Below are positions 37,832-48,013 of a stretch of DNA of 64,000 bases, in pieces. Below the pieces are notes generated by a model that saw only the letters and a list, made by a program, of their open reading frames with translations, was not told the origin of the DNA and made no database searches. Both the position numbers and the translations under genes were made by a program. Source of the DNA: Roseovarius albus (GTDB lineage: Bacteria > Pseudomonadota > Alphaproteobacteria > Rhodobacterales > Rhodobacteraceae); contig NZ_FWFX01000004.1 of assembly GCF_900172335.1 (NCBI RefSeq), positions 62,001 to 126,000 on the forward strand, in the 5' to 3' direction. Each line of letters opens with the position of its first letter. Within the stretch, counting starts at the first letter, position 1.

Positions 37832-39136
37832 ATGACGTTTAGATGGCTCAAACCTTATATGCCGCGCAGTCTTTATGGCAGGGCTATTTTGATTCTGCTT
37901 TTGCCGGTTGTCACCCTGTTACTGGTTGTATCGGTGATATTTATTCAGCGTCATTTCGAAGGTGTGACGCGGCAAATGACGCAGGCGGTCAGCCGTGAAG
38001 TCCAAGTTATGGCGCAAAGCGGTATGACAGTGGATGAGGCCGCAACGTCTGACATGGCGCGTGTGCTTGAAATAACGGTTGAACAAATTCCCGAAAACGA
38101 CGTGCCAAAGCAGGATTTTCGCCGGTGGTATGACGTCACAGCAATTGTTGTGACACGCGAATTCAATCGATTGCTGCCTGATGTGGCAGCGATCTCGTTG
38201 CCAGATGATTACGTGGTTAAACTTTATTTTGTGCGCGATGGTGAAGCCTTTGAACTGAGTTTTGATCGGCGCAGGGTGTCGCCTTCTAATCCGCATCAGT
38301 TGCTGGTGAACATGCTGGTGTTTAGCATCTTGGTGACCATTGTGTCATATTTCTATCTCCGAAATCAGCTCAGACCGATCACGCGACTGTCGCGTGCGGC
38401 TGAAGCCTTTGGTCGAGGGCATAATGTGCCATATCGTGCAGCGGGCGCGATCGAGGTCCGAGCTGCAGGCAATGCTTTCCTGAACATGCGGGCCCGGATC
38501 GAGCGACAGATTGAGCAACGAACAATGATGTTGTCTGGGGTGAGCCATGACTTACGTACTCCGATAACGCGCCTGAAGCTTGGGCTGTCGATGTTGGAGG
38601 CCGAAGATAGCGAATTGCTTCAACGTGACGTGCTCGAGATGGAGCGGTTGATTGAAGAATTTCTGGCTTTTGCACGAGGGGCGCAGGAGGGAGTGCCGGA
38701 AGCCGTGGACCCTACAGAGTTTTTGAGCGAGATTGTTGAAGACAGCGCGCGCGCTGGAGATAAGGTCAAGTTTGTTTCGCATGCAGGTGAGGGGCAGGTC
38801 ATGTTGCGTAAGAATGCCATACGCCGAGCTGTGAGCAACTTGATTGGAAATGCCGTACGTTATGGAAACCATGCAGAAGTGTCGATGAAACTGACCGAGC
38901 GAATGTTGCGGATCAGAGTCGAGGATGATGGACCGGGCATCCCCGCGGATTCGCGAGAACAGGCAATGAAGCCATTTGCCCGTCTGGATGTCGCGCGAAA
39001 TCAAGACTTAGGGAGCGGTGTCGGGCTGGGATTGGCGATTGCAGCAGATATTGCCCATGCCCATGGCGGTACGCTCAGGTTAGGTGAGAGCGACGCTTTG
39101 GGTGGTCTGAGAGCAGACATTATCATTGCGCGATAA
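37832..39136 (+). CDS. sensor histidine kinase (EnvZ-like, no adjacent regulator)
   Basis: A 434-residue transmembrane kinase. It has a helix near residues 20-40 (AILILLLPVVTLLLVVSV), a periplasmic sensor of about 110 residues, a second helix near 155-175, a HAMP region, then H239 in LSGVSHDLRTPITRLKLGL. The ATPase parts are VSNLIGNAVRYG (N box), VEDDGPGIP (G1) and GSGVGLGLAIAADIAHAHGG (G2). The overall plan resembles EnvZ. ATG 37832 follows TAGGATTCTGT. No response regulator is adjacent; the MBL hydrolase is upstream and the accessory unit downstream, so its partner is elsewhere. Confidence 0.9.
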   Translation: MTFRWLKPYMPRSLYGRAILILLLPVVTLLLVVSVIFIQRHFEGVTRQMTQAVSREVQVMAQSGMTVDEAATSDMARVLEITVEQIPENDVPKQDFRRWYDVTAIVVTREFNRLLPDVAAISLPDDYVVKLYFVRDGEAFELSFDRRRVSPSNPHQLLVNMLVFSILVTIVSYFYLRNQLRPITRLSRAAEAFGRGHNVPYRAAGAIEVRAAGNAFLNMRARIERQIEQRTMMLSGVSHDLRTPITRLKLGLSMLEAEDSELLQRDVLEMERLIEEFLAFARGAQEGVPEAVDPTEFLSEIVEDSARAGDKVKFVSHAGEGQVMLRKNAIRRAVSNLIGNAVRYGNHAEVSMKLTERMLRIRVEDDGPGIPADSREQAMKPFARLDVARNQDLGSGVGLGLAIAADIAHAHGGTLRLGESDALGGLRADIIIAR

Positions 39137-39273
39137 GATTATTCCCTGCGGAAGTCCGTAGGCACCGTCACGATGTGCTAAATTCGCATTAACAAAATCT
39201 GTAAATCTTTCGAACTGATGTCGGGCAGCATGTGTTGCCGGGATAGACAATTGCGAGAGGCAATAAGATAGAC

Positions 39274-39519
39274 ATGACACAGTTGACAAATTCACAACAA
39301 GTTTTGGGACCCTATGCCTATTACACAAAGCTAGGAACGCTGATCGTGCGCGCCAATGCCGGGAATGTCACCTTGGAGGTTCTGGCAGATCAGGTGGGCA
39401 ACATCTGGATCACTGACCAGGTTTTTTCCAAAGATGGTGTGCATAAGATTGACGTCAGCAACAGCACAATACGGTTGACCCCTGCAGGAGGCGCCGAGTT
39501 TAGTTTCTTGGCGGGGTGA
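39274..39519 (+). CDS. small beta-rich hypothetical protein of the accessory unit
   Basis: An 81-residue protein predicted to be all beta (GTLIVRANAGNVTLEVLADQ, HKIDVSNSTIRLTPAGG, FSFLAG). It has no signal peptide or membrane helix. The pattern resembles short beta-sandwich proteins next to phage tail fibre genes, but I cannot name a family. It ends 3 bases before the next gene, with GGTGAGAC as the shared ribosome site, so the two are coupled. It begins 137 bases after the kinase. A coupled pair without relatives among the neighbours suggests acquired DNA. Confidence 0.6.
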   Translation: MTQLTNSQQVLGPYAYYTKLGTLIVRANAGNVTLEVLADQVGNIWITDQVFSKDGVHKIDVSNSTIRLTPAGGAEFSFLAG

Positions 39520-39522
39520 GAC

Positions 39523-41109
39523 ATGAAAATTTGCTCACCCTTTACCCATGCGATGGTCTCGCCTTTTGTGAAAACTTCTGATGAAACTGAGCCCGTGATT
39601 GATCCGTCTTCGTTGTCAGGATTGTCGTCTTGGATCAGGGCCGATACTGCAGTGTCGGTTGATGGCAGCAATATAATTACAACGGTCAAGGATGTGCGGG
39701 ATACCGGATATTCAGAACCGGTGGGTGCACCGTCAATCGCTGGATTAGCGGCCTGCGCCATCGATGTCTCAACTCGCGAAGTTCTGTATTGGAAAAATCC
39801 ATCTTATGCCACGACACCTGCAAGTGTAACCAAAAGTCCGGTGATTGCACACGCTCTTAGGATCATGGGAGGGTATGGCGTAAATCTGACAGACAGCATT
39901 ACGATGGAGGCCGGTGATTTCGAGGGTCCTGAAACGACACCATCGCTGGCAGTCGGTGATACAATGTCACTTCAGGATCTGATGTATATTTCGATGCTTG
40001 AAAGTGCCAATGCTGCAGTACGCTGTATTGCGCGGGTGTTGGGGCGCGAGGTTTTATCCGATCCAACGGCTCCGCCGCATGTGGCTATTGAAGCCTTTAT
40101 CGCAGACTTTACGGACGCATTGATGGAAGATGGTATCAACGGGTTTCATATGGAAAGCGTATCTGGTGTTTATGACTTTGAAGGAGAAATGCTCGGAGGG
40201 GCAGGTGGTAGCGATCACGTTGCGACAGCGCATGCAGTTGCCCAATGGGCGAGGTATAGCCATTTGACCTCTGGTATGGATGCAATTTGGGGGGTGGGGA
40301 GCCACAGTTATACGATTACGGCAGGACCGAACCAAGGCAGCAACACGATTAACCATTTGATCGGCATGGCGTCAGATGTGGATGTTTATGGCGCCAAGGG
40401 AGGTGCCTTGCCGGGTTTGGTGGGCAAAGTCGTGCATGCGGTCGCCGATTTGCCAGATGGTAGGAAAATTGCGGTTGCGGTTCTTCAGTCCCATACGCGG
40501 GAAAGCGATGCGCGCGCGATCATCAATTATTGTGCGGGGATTCCAGCGGGATCCGGTGTCACGCCACAAAACATATTACCTGGCAATGGGGTGCAGTTCT
40601 GGAAAGAAGGGAGCAATCCAGCGCCGTTGTTAGTTTCGGATGCGTTGGGTGCGGCTTTTGATTTTGGCAGTGCTACAGATTCAGTTGGCCCTTATCTGCG
40701 GGCGGATGTTCCTGGCATGCGAACGCTGTTCTTCGTTTGGGATCGAGAGGTCAGTCAGATAGGGGCAACCGTGTGGGAGGCCTGGATGGATATTTGGGGC
40801 GGAACGGTTCAGAATGTAGAGCGGCTAACAACAGACAAGGGCACGAATGGCTGGTGGTCCAAAGCTCCGGGCGTCACGATTTACAAAAATGCAGTCGAAA
40901 CCGATGCGCTCTTGCCGTTTGAGCGGTGTGTCATTGCAATGACGATTACCGAAGCAGATAGTTTGGGGATTTTTGGATCTGGCCGAAACGACGAATATAG
41001 AAATCTCTCTGGTAAAATTCGAGAGATATTGACCTTTGAACGTGTCTTGAGCTTATCTGAAATTCGGCAGATTACTGACTATTTGGCTGACGAGTACGGC
41101 GTTTCCTAA
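39523..41109 (+). CDS. S11-type peptidase domain within a LamG-like protein
   Basis: A 528-residue protein without a signal peptide. Residues 29-62 (LSGLSSWIRADTAVSVDG, VKDVRDTG) resemble the first strands of LamG-like lectin domains. Residues 72-333 are a D-alanyl-D-alanine carboxypeptidase (S11)-like domain: S101-V-T-K104, SMLESANAAVR with S161-A-N163, a TAHAVAQWARY helix, and K292-G-G294 where the family has KTG. Residues 375-528 (ADVPGMRTLFFVWD, LSGKIREILTFERVLS, DYLADEYGVS) read as the rest of the LamG-like fold. The catalytic serine, lysine and asparagine are kept; KTG to KGG is unusual. Cell-wall cutting or binding is plausible; a virion or toxin role is inference. Confidence 0.6.
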   Translation: MKICSPFTHAMVSPFVKTSDETEPVIDPSSLSGLSSWIRADTAVSVDGSNIITTVKDVRDTGYSEPVGAPSIAGLAACAIDVSTREVLYWKNPSYATTPASVTKSPVIAHALRIMGGYGVNLTDSITMEAGDFEGPETTPSLAVGDTMSLQDLMYISMLESANAAVRCIARVLGREVLSDPTAPPHVAIEAFIADFTDALMEDGINGFHMESVSGVYDFEGEMLGGAGGSDHVATAHAVAQWARYSHLTSGMDAIWGVGSHSYTITAGPNQGSNTINHLIGMASDVDVYGAKGGALPGLVGKVVHAVADLPDGRKIAVAVLQSHTRESDARAIINYCAGIPAGSGVTPQNILPGNGVQFWKEGSNPAPLLVSDALGAAFDFGSATDSVGPYLRADVPGMRTLFFVWDREVSQIGATVWEAWMDIWGGTVQNVERLTTDKGTNGWWSKAPGVTIYKNAVETDALLPFERCVIAMTITEADSLGIFGSGRNDEYRNLSGKIREILTFERVLSLSEIRQITDYLADEYGVS

Positions 41110-41157
41110 GTTCGATCAATAAGCCAAACATCGTCAAATACGAACGTTTAAGATCAG

Positions 41158-41179
41158 ATTCTATACTATTGTATAGAAT
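41158..41179. promoter_or_regulatory. 22-bp perfect palindrome, likely operator of the efflux operon
   Basis: ATTCTATAC-TATT-GTATAGAAT: perfect 9-base arms with a 4-base centre, 96 bases before the efflux adaptor start. The shape fits a TetR- or MarR-type operator. No such regulator gene is adjacent. Confidence 0.65.
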
Positions 41180-41274
41180 AGATAATCAAAACGGTTTGGT
41201 TCTGACCATCGACGTACTACGCTGTGAAGTAAGAATCGTTTCTAATCTGATTTTACAAATGGGGTCACCTAAGA

Positions 41275-42417
41275 ATGTTTTATTTCACGGCGGGTACGTG
41301 GGCGCAGTCTGCGGTCTTTGCAATTGTTTTTTCTGCATTATCGTCGCAAGGAATTGCGCAGGACGCTTCTGCACCCCCGAAGGTTTCGATCGCTGCTGCA
41401 TATACGCAAGACATCGTGGATGAGGCACAATTCATTGGTAAGGGTGAAGCCATCGACCAAGTCGAGATTGTGGCTCGGGTGAATGGATTCGTCGAAGAAG
41501 TGGCCGCAGAAGATGGTGCTACAGTAGAATCTGGTGATCTTCTTTTTCGAATAGAGCCAGACAGTTATGCGGCGACTTTGTCAGCACGCAAGGCAGATTT
41601 GGCCAAAGCGCAAGCCAATTTGGAATTGGCACAGATTGAATTCGATCGCAAAACTGAACTGGTGCGCCGTGGGTCAATCGCCGAAGCTGAGGGTGATGTT
41701 GCGAAGGCAAATGAATTAGGTGCCGAGGCTGAAGTGCAGGCGGCACAGGCGGCGGTTCAACAAGCGGAACTTGAACTAAGTTATACTGAAGTCAAAGCGC
41801 CATTTGCGGGTCGGATTGGCCGGATGGAGGCAAGTGTCGGTGAGTTGGTTGGGCCAACGACGCCTTCGTTGGTCTCTTTGGTGAGGGAAGCGCCGATCTA
41901 CGTGCGATTTTCTCTAACGGAAAAGCAGCTCGGCGATGTCTTGGAGCGTTTGCAGAAAAGCCCGAGTGAACTGACGCATTCTGACACCACACCAAATGTG
42001 TACCTGACCTTATCGACTGGTACGGACTTGGATGAGGCAGGGAAAATTGTCTTTCTCGACAACCGAATTTCACCGACAACGGGTTCGATCTCGCTTTTGG
42101 CGGAATTCCCGAATGAAAAACGCCTGATCCTAGATGGTGCGTTCCTAACCGTACGGATCGAAGCACTGCAACCCACGCAGCATTTGCTGATACCGCAGGC
42201 CTCTGTCCAACGCGACCAAAGGGGGGACTTCGTGCTTGTCGTCAATGCCCAGCAGATGGTTGAACAACGTTATGTCACCTTGGGCAAACAGGTTGAAACT
42301 GCTGTAATCGTCTCAGAGGGGCTGCAGGCGGGGGAAAGTGTGATTGTCGAAGGATTGCAACGTGTACGTCCCGGTGTCGAAGTCGATGCCATTCTTGCTG
42401 GTCAGCAAGAGGGGTAA
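41275..42417 (+). CDS. RND efflux adaptor (membrane fusion protein)
   Basis: A 380-residue periplasmic adaptor of the AcrA/MexE type. It has an N-terminal export signal (to about residue 29, QGIAQDA). The lipoyl half begins at [29 protein letters not shown] and closes after the hairpin at [18 protein letters not shown]. The hairpin itself is a coiled coil (about residues 100-170). The beta-barrel includes [10 protein letters not shown], and the end is [18 protein letters not shown] onwards. The operon with the RND pump is tight (5 bases). No outer-membrane factor is in the window. Confidence 0.92.
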   Translation: MFYFTAGTWAQSAVFAIVFSALSSQGIAQDASAPPKVSIAAAYTQDIVDEAQFIGKGEAIDQVEIVARVNGFVEEVAAEDGATVESGDLLFRIEPDSYAATLSARKADLAKAQANLELAQIEFDRKTELVRRGSIAEAEGDVAKANELGAEAEVQAAQAAVQQAELELSYTEVKAPFAGRIGRMEASVGELVGPTTPSLVSLVREAPIYVRFSLTEKQLGDVLERLQKSPSELTHSDTTPNVYLTLSTGTDLDEAGKIVFLDNRISPTTGSISLLAEFPNEKRLILDGAFLTVRIEALQPTQHLLIPQASVQRDQRGDFVLVVNAQQMVEQRYVTLGKQVETAVIVSEGLQAGESVIVEGLQRVRPGVEVDAILAGQQEG

Positions 42418-42422
42418 GGCGA

Positions 42423-45400
42423 GTGTTTTCAACAATCTTTATCTCTCGCCCGAAGATGGCGATCGTCATTTCAACCGTGCTCACCATTATGGGGGGCATT
42501 GGCTATGCCGTTCTGCCGGTTGAACAATTTCCGGATATCACGCCACCGGTCGTGACAGTTAACGCCGATTATACTGGCGCGAACTCTGAAACTGTAGAAA
42601 ACACGGTTGCAGCTCCGATTGAGGCACAGGTCAACGGTGTGGACGATATGATATACATGTCGTCGGATAGCACCGATACGGGGTCGTATTCGTTGTCTGT
42701 CACGTTCGAGGTGGGAACAGACCCGGATATTGCTTCGGTCAACGTGCAAAACCGCGTGGCACAGGCGACATCCAGCCTACCATCCGAGGTGATCAATTCC
42801 GGGGTCGTGACACAAAAGGCATCAAACAGCATGCTGCTGGTGGCGACTTTGTCCTCGCCAAATGGCACCTATGATGAGGTGTTCTTGTCGAACTACGCGG
42901 CCATCAACCTTAAAGATGCGCTTGCAAGGGTCAACGGCGTTGGTAAAGCGGACATCTTGACCAATTTCGAATATGCGATGCGGATCTGGATGGACCCGGA
43001 CAAGCTGGCGACGTTGGGCCTGACACCGAGTGATCTGATTGCGGTCATACAAGAACAGAACCTCGAAGTATCCGCCGGCCAGATTGGTGCGCCACCTACA
43101 CCTGATGGGCAACAATTTCAGTACACGATCAAATCCAAGGGGCGTTTGACCACGGTCCAGGATTTTGAAAATATCGTTGTTCGAACCGGTGATGACAGCA
43201 GTATCGTGCATATTCGTGACGTGGCGCGGGTGGAATTGGGCGCAAGCTACTATAGCGCCTCGGGCCGTTACAAAGGCCTGCCAGCGACTGTTTTGGCCGT
43301 GTACCAGGCCCCCGGCGCGAATGCGCTGGCCGTGTCTGAAGGTGTGCTGGCGGAGCTTGAACGCTTATCCAAGGCCTTTCCTGATGATGTCGAATATTCA
43401 GTTCCGTTCAACACAACCGACTTCGTTGAGCAGTCGCTCAATGACGTTGTTTCAACGCTGATCATGACATTCGTCTTGGTGATTTCAGTGGTGTTCGTGT
43501 TCCTTGGGAACATACGCGCGACAGTCATTCCGGCTGTTGCGATCCCGGTGTCATTGATCGGAACATTCGCGTTCTTGCTGCTGTTTGGCATGTCGCTCAA
43601 CACCATTTCCTTGTTCGCTTTGGTGTTGGCCATCGGCATCGTGGTGGATGACGCGATCGTTGTTGTCGAAAATGTCGAACGTTTGATTGCAGATGAGGGG
43701 TTAAGCCCGCCGGAAGCCACGCGCAAGGCCATGGGGCAGATTACAGGGCCTGTGATTGCCACGACGCTTGTATTGTTGGCGGTCTTTGTGCCGGTGACTT
43801 TTATGCCCGGGATCACCGGTCGACTTTATTCGCAGTTCGCCGTGACAATCTCGACAGCAGTGGTGATTTCGTCGATCAACGCGTTGACCTTATCGCCAGC
43901 GCTCTGCGCTTTGGTTCTGAAGCCGCGCTCTGGACCGCCAAAGGGCCTTCTTGCCAAGTTCGAAAGCGGCATTGGCGCGGTGCGGGGCGGATATGTCGGC
44001 ATCGTTCGCCGGTTGGTACGTGCACCGATTTTGGGTCTCGCAGCGCTTGCTGTGGTTCTTTTTGGTTCAAGCGGATTGATGACTGCGCTGCCAAAAGGGT
44101 TCTTGCCCCTGGAAGATAACGGGTACCTGTTTGTTGACCTACAGCTTCCTGATGCGGCGTCTTTGGAACGGACGGAACTCGTGAGTGACCGCGTGAATGA
44201 CCAAATCCTGGATGTTCCCGGTGTCCAAAGCACGATCTTGGTTAATGGCTTCAGTCTGTTGAGTGGGGCAGGGTCAAACGGTGCAATGATCATCGCTAAC
44301 CTTGAACCATGGGATGAGCGAGAAACCGAAGAGCTCAGCGCTGACGGAATTTTGCAGAAAATCCTAGGCATAGCCTTTCAGGAATCCAGTGCCAGTGTGA
44401 TCGCCTTTAATCCTCCTCCAATCTCGGGTCTAGGTATGAGCGCAGGTGTGGAGATGAAGGTGCAGCAAACCGGAGGGGGGACAGCACAAGACTTGTCGGC
44501 TGCTCTAGGATCTTTGGTCTACGCTGCCAACCAGCGACCAGAAATTGCACAGGCCTATACGACCTTCCGGGCCAATGTGCCCAAGGTATTCGTGGATCTG
44601 GATCGTGAAAAGGCCAAATCTTTGGATGTATCGATCAGCGATATCTTTTTGACGTTGCAGTCCTATATGGGATCGTTCTATGTGAATGATTTCAACCTGT
44701 TCGGCCGTGTTTATAAAGTGATGATTCAGGCAGAGGGCGAGTATCGCGACAAGGTTGAGGACATCGACGCGCTCTATGTGCGCTCTCAGACCGGAGAGAT
44801 GGTGCCACTGGGGACATTGGTCACAACAAAAAGCGAGTTAGGGCCAATCCTGCTGAACCGTTACAATATGTTCCGGTCTGCAACCATCACGGCCGTGCCT
44901 GCCGAAGGGCTTTCGACGGGGGATGCTATTCGCGTTTTGGAGGAGGAAGCGCTCACCGCCTTGCCGCCGGGCTTCGCCTATGAATGGACCGGTACAGCCC
45001 AGCAACAGCTAAGCTCGGGGGGATTAGTGGTCGTGATTCTGATCATGGCCATCGTCTTTGGCTATTTGTTCCTGGTGGCGCAATATGAAAGCTGGACTAT
45101 GCCGGTGGGGATTCTCCTGTCGGTTACAGTGGCTCTGTTCGGCGCTTTGGCTGCAGTGTTCGTGGTTGGAAGTGATATCAATCTCTACACCCAGATCGGG
45201 ATGATCATGTTGATCGGTTTGGCGTCCAAGAATGCCATTCTGATTGTTGAGTTTGCCATGGAACAGCGCGCCAAGGGCCTTTCCACCAAGGAAGCCGCCC
45301 TAGAAGCCGCAAAGCAGCGTTTCCGTGCTGTTATGATGACGGCCTTGTCGTTCTTGTTGGGGGTGGTGCCCTTGATGACAGCCTCCGGGGCAGGAGCGGC

Positions 45401-45533
45401 CAGCCAACGCGCCATCGGCGTGGCAGTGTTTGGGGGAATGCTTGCGGCGACGGTTGTTGGGGTGATCCTCGTCCCTGTGCTCTACGTGATCATGCAGAGC
45501 CTGCGTGAAAAAGTGAAAAGGCAAACCTCATAA
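42423..45533 (+). CDS. RND efflux pump, HAE1 family
   Basis: A 1036-residue proton-driven inner-membrane pump that exports drugs or other hydrophobic compounds with the adaptor. It starts at GTG 42423 ([16 protein letters not shown]). It shows the RND plan: helix 1, a large periplasmic loop, the helix 4 proton-relay motif [28 protein letters not shown], and the second half with its own six helices ending at [20 protein letters not shown]. The length and motifs match AcrB/MexF. Its regulation may depend on the upstream palindrome. Substrate range cannot be read from sequence. Confidence 0.95.
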   Translation: MFSTIFISRPKMAIVISTVLTIMGGIGYAVLPVEQFPDITPPVVTVNADYTGANSETVENTVAAPIEAQVNGVDDMIYMSSDSTDTGSYSLSVTFEVGTDPDIASVNVQNRVAQATSSLPSEVINSGVVTQKASNSMLLVATLSSPNGTYDEVFLSNYAAINLKDALARVNGVGKADILTNFEYAMRIWMDPDKLATLGLTPSDLIAVIQEQNLEVSAGQIGAPPTPDGQQFQYTIKSKGRLTTVQDFENIVVRTGDDSSIVHIRDVARVELGASYYSASGRYKGLPATVLAVYQAPGANALAVSEGVLAELERLSKAFPDDVEYSVPFNTTDFVEQSLNDVVSTLIMTFVLVISVVFVFLGNIRATVIPAVAIPVSLIGTFAFLLLFGMSLNTISLFALVLAIGIVVDDAIVVVENVERLIADEGLSPPEATRKAMGQITGPVIATTLVLLAVFVPVTFMPGITGRLYSQFAVTISTAVVISSINALTLSPALCALVLKPRSGPPKGLLAKFESGIGAVRGGYVGIVRRLVRAPILGLAALAVVLFGSSGLMTALPKGFLPLEDNGYLFVDLQLPDAASLERTELVSDRVNDQILDVPGVQSTILVNGFSLLSGAGSNGAMIIANLEPWDERETEELSADGILQKILGIAFQESSASVIAFNPPPISGLGMSAGVEMKVQQTGGGTAQDLSAALGSLVYAANQRPEIAQAYTTFRANVPKVFVDLDREKAKSLDVSISDIFLTLQSYMGSFYVNDFNLFGRVYKVMIQAEGEYRDKVEDIDALYVRSQTGEMVPLGTLVTTKSELGPILLNRYNMFRSATITAVPAEGLSTGDAIRVLEEEALTALPPGFAYEWTGTAQQQLSSGGLVVVILIMAIVFGYLFLVAQYESWTMPVGILLSVTVALFGALAAVFVVGSDINLYTQIGMIMLIGLASKNAILIVEFAMEQRAKGLSTKEAALEAAKQRFRAVMMTALSFLLGVVPLMTASGAGAASQRAIGVAVFGGMLAATVVGVILVPVLYVIMQSLREKVKRQTS

Positions 45534-45904
45534 GCGTGATGCTAGGGGCGGTCATATAAATATATGGCTGCCCTTATCAACGCAGCAGTGCAGCAGATAT
45601 CGTTCGAAAAAAATGCGGAAAATTCGGGTCCCGGCTGCTAAAGCGACGCGAGGCTGTAGCTTTTAATGCTTGTATCAAGGCGAAAGCTGCTGCTGATGGA
45701 AAACCTTAAATAGTGGTTAAGATTGTCGGGACATGCACTCCGCTGATAGAACGGATGATATCTGAATCATGAAATATCTAAATTCCCCAGACGGACCGAT
45801 GATACATCTTTAAGAGATTCTGCGTATGAAAGATGGGCGGTGGCTGGTCTGGTTATTCTTGAAGAAGACCCCCTATCAACATTTGGCACGCTAGCAAAAT
45901 ACAC
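45534..45904. other. 371-base gap with a terminator-like hairpin
   Basis: No gene seen. Bases 45544-45575 form a long imperfect hairpin with G-T pairs (AGGGGCGGTCATATA and TATATGGCTGCCCTT) just after the RND stop; it may end that operon, but no T-run follows. The remaining sequence is AT-rich and without a recognisable open frame. Confidence 0.5.
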
Positions 45905-46771
45905 TCATCCTCCCTTCATCGGCACCGCTGCCCGATACAGATGCCATGTCGCGTGACCGAGAATCGGAAGTACAACAACCAATCCCAGGAAGAACGGCAA
46001 AGTACCGATGGCCATTAGGGCTGCAACGATGAATCCCCATTGTAAAACCGTTGCCGGGCTCTGTTTGGCAACCTTGATTGATGTCGCAACAGCAATTGAT
46101 ACACCTACATGCTGATCAATCAGCATTGGAAAAGATATGAGGCTGATGACTAACACCAAGCAAGCAAATAGAAATCCTACACCCAACCCAACGATTACCA
46201 TCGCCCAGCCTGCCTGAGTGGTCGTGACATCCAGAAGGAAAGTACCAGCGGAGGCTGGTGGTTCAGGTCCCAATGTCAAAATATAAATAAGATAGGCACA
46301 ACACATCCATGCGAGGAAGAGACAAAGAAGATAAAAGCCCAAAACAAGCACTGGGCCCAGATTCCGAGCGCTCAATGCAGACAGGGCGGCATGCCATCTG
46401 ATTTCCTTATTTGTCTCGCGCTGGCGGCTCATTTCATAAAGGCCAATCGCTGCGACGGGGCCCAGCAATGCAAAGCCTGCAGCTAGAGGAGCGATAAGCG
46501 GCAATAGGGTCTTATTGAAGGCCATAACCACCAGAGTAGCGCCGATTATCGGATATATGAGAACGAGAAATATGACATCGCTGCGCATGCTCTTAAAATC
46601 ATCGAGGCCCATTCGGAGTGCTTTACGTATGTCCGCACTGTCGATTGGGTTGGTTTTTGGTACTTCAGTGATTTCGGTGCCCAATGCACCCACGGCTTCG
46701 CCCGCCGCGCGGCTGGCACCAAAAACAGCGTCCAACGTCCAACTTAGTGGATTTCCGATTGTTTTTACCAT
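45905..46771 (-). CDS. DUF2189 membrane protein
   Basis: A 288-residue membrane protein of the DUF2189 family. It has the family start (LRMGLDDFKSMRSDVIFLVLIYPIIG), the central ALLGPVAAIGLYEMSRQRE, six or so hydrophobic segments, and a late SFPMLIDQHVGVSIAVATSIK with the conserved D. The N-terminal 45 residues are extra and probably cytosolic. The function is unknown. The upstream ribosome site is TTCAGGAGGACGGA before ATG 46771, which is strong. It is a single-gene unit and lies on the left of the tRNA mini-island. Confidence 0.85.
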   Translation of the reverse strand: MVKTIGNPLSWTLDAVFGASRAAGEAVGALGTEITEVPKTNPIDSADIRKALRMGLDDFKSMRSDVIFLVLIYPIIGATLVVMAFNKTLLPLIAPLAAGFALLGPVAAIGLYEMSRQRETNKEIRWHAALSALSARNLGPVLVLGFYLLCLFLAWMCCAYLIYILTLGPEPPASAGTFLLDVTTTQAGWAMVIVGLGVGFLFACLVLVISLISFPMLIDQHVGVSIAVATSIKVAKQSPATVLQWGFIVAALMAIGTLPFFLGLVVVLPILGHATWHLYRAAVPMKGG

Positions 46772-47220
46772 TCCGTCCTCCTGAAGATTGCCAGAACGGA
46801 AACACCCGTCCTTAGCGGGTCAAAGCCTTAGTGGTTTGAATGCAATCCAAGCCAAAGGGATGATGTGGGTATCGCCAATCTTAACATATTTTGTGGAAAT
46901 TGTCGCATTGTTTCAAAGATGAATAGCTCAAACCTCGGGTGGCGGATAGGCGAAGCTCTCTCACGGGGCCGCGAGAAGGTTCCCGTCATCTACAAGGTTT
47001 CACACCAACAACAGTGTTCGCAACAAAGGCAACTACAGACCCTGAAAAAGCGCTAGGCGTGATATTGAACAGAGGACCACCGAGACACATCCAGATGAAG
47101 TTAGGATAACTCTCATCTATAAGATGATCATCTGGAAATCTTTATATCACATGGGAGAAGGTGCGATTTGCAGTGCAAACACTCATTCCTAGGAGAATTA
47201 AACAAGTGGTTATCCGGCAG
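46772..47220. other. non-coding stretch before the mini-island
   Basis: No supported gene. An open frame at 46865-47056 has no ribosome site and unlikely composition. A perfect 12-base palindrome AGATGATCATCT lies at 47122-47133, and GGAG with a GTG start at 47205 could give a 20-codon peptide running into the left repeat; this is too short to call. Confidence 0.45.
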
Positions 47221-47271
47221 GCCACGTTACCTTTGAAAATTAAAAAACTTAAGGAAAGTGGCGGACCGAGG
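47221..47271. repeat. left direct repeat (att-like) of the mini-island
   Basis: Bases 47221-47271 match 48375-48426 imperfectly (one gap, about 80 percent identical by eye). The last 27 bases (47245-47271) match 48400-48426 with one mismatch. Its end, TGGCGGACCGAGG (47259-47271), copies the 3' 13 bases of tRNA-Arg(ACG). The outer part also contains the inverted pair CCACGTTACCTT and AAGGAAAGTGG. This is how an integration site at a tRNA 3' end looks. Confidence 0.7.
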
Positions 47272-47347
47272 GGGGGATAAGTTAATTAAAATCAAATACT
47301 TGAGTTGACTGACTTCCAATCAATGGTCGGCAATTGTTGGCTAACCA

Positions 47348-48013
47348 TCAAGTCAATCTGCTTAGTGTATTTTCCAGAAGTTCTTTCATGTTCTTAATTA
47401 CGCCGTTATCAAGGTCCGATCCGTCCCATGGTGTTTTTCGCAATGGCTTCACTGTCGGGCCATTTTTGCTGTCTGTAGCACCATACGAATTAAGTTCACC
47501 AAGAGTCGCGTGTTCCAGTAACTTGTTTCGCACGCGCTTTACGCCAATGAATTTTGATTTTTTTTTGCCACAAAGGGTCTTTTCAATAATGTCCCAAGTT
47601 CTGCTCGCTTTATAGTAAAAATTATCAAGCATTTCAGCAATTTGCCGTTCTATGTTGTAGCGTTCTGTGTTGTTTTCAAACGTTAACGGCTGAGGTACAA
47701 AGAAATGAAGGTTTACAGAACTTACCAACTCTATTGGAACGTCTTTGCTTGCACGATTTAACTTTCTGGAATTCGCAACTTTACCGCCCACGTATTCTGT
47801 ATAAATTTCTGTTTTTGGGTCAAAATATGTATAGTTTTGGTTCATCTCGGGTAATGAAAGGTATGCATTATTGAGCTCCACCAGCTCTTTACATCGAGTG
47901 TATAAAACTTCGAGTGAAACTTGTATCTCTTCGAGAGTTTTGTTTTTTGGGTTTTCCTCCATTAGATCGAAGATTCTTGCTCGCACTTTTTGATAAAGTT
48001 CGTCCAACTCCAC
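47348..48013 (-). CDS. island protein with HEPN-like R-N-x4-H motif
   Basis: A 221-residue soluble protein, the only gene between the two att-like repeats. I do not recognise its whole family. Residues 1-50 are helical (ELYQKVRARIFDLMEEN, LEVLYTRCKELVELNN). The C-terminal half is helical with R162-N-K-L-L-E-H168 in IGVKRVRNKLLEHATLGE, preceded by ERQIAEMLDNFYYKASR. R-N-x4-H after a charged helix is the hallmark of HEPN-domain RNases, many of which are antiphage or toxin proteins. The rest, with SYGATDSKNGPT, is unassigned. The gene is AT-rich relative to the chromosome. No antitoxin partner is evident. The HEPN call rests on motif and context only. Confidence 0.6.
   Translation of the reverse strand: MELDELYQKVRARIFDLMEENPKNKTLEEIQVSLEVLYTRCKELVELNNAYLSLPEMNQNYTYFDPKTEIYTEYVGGKVANSRKLNRASKDVPIELVSSVNLHFFVPQPLTFENNTERYNIERQIAEMLDNFYYKASRTWDIIEKTLCGKKKSKFIGVKRVRNKLLEHATLGELNSYGATDSKNGPTVKPLRKTPWDGSDLDNGVIKNMKELLENTLSRLT

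Noticed and set aside
46865..47056. Small open frame left of the mini-island
   Set aside because: No ribosome site and no protein-like pattern; no partner gene.
47122..47133. Perfect palindrome AGATGATCATCT as an operator
   Set aside because: Twelve bases can occur by chance in AT-rich DNA and no gene start is near.
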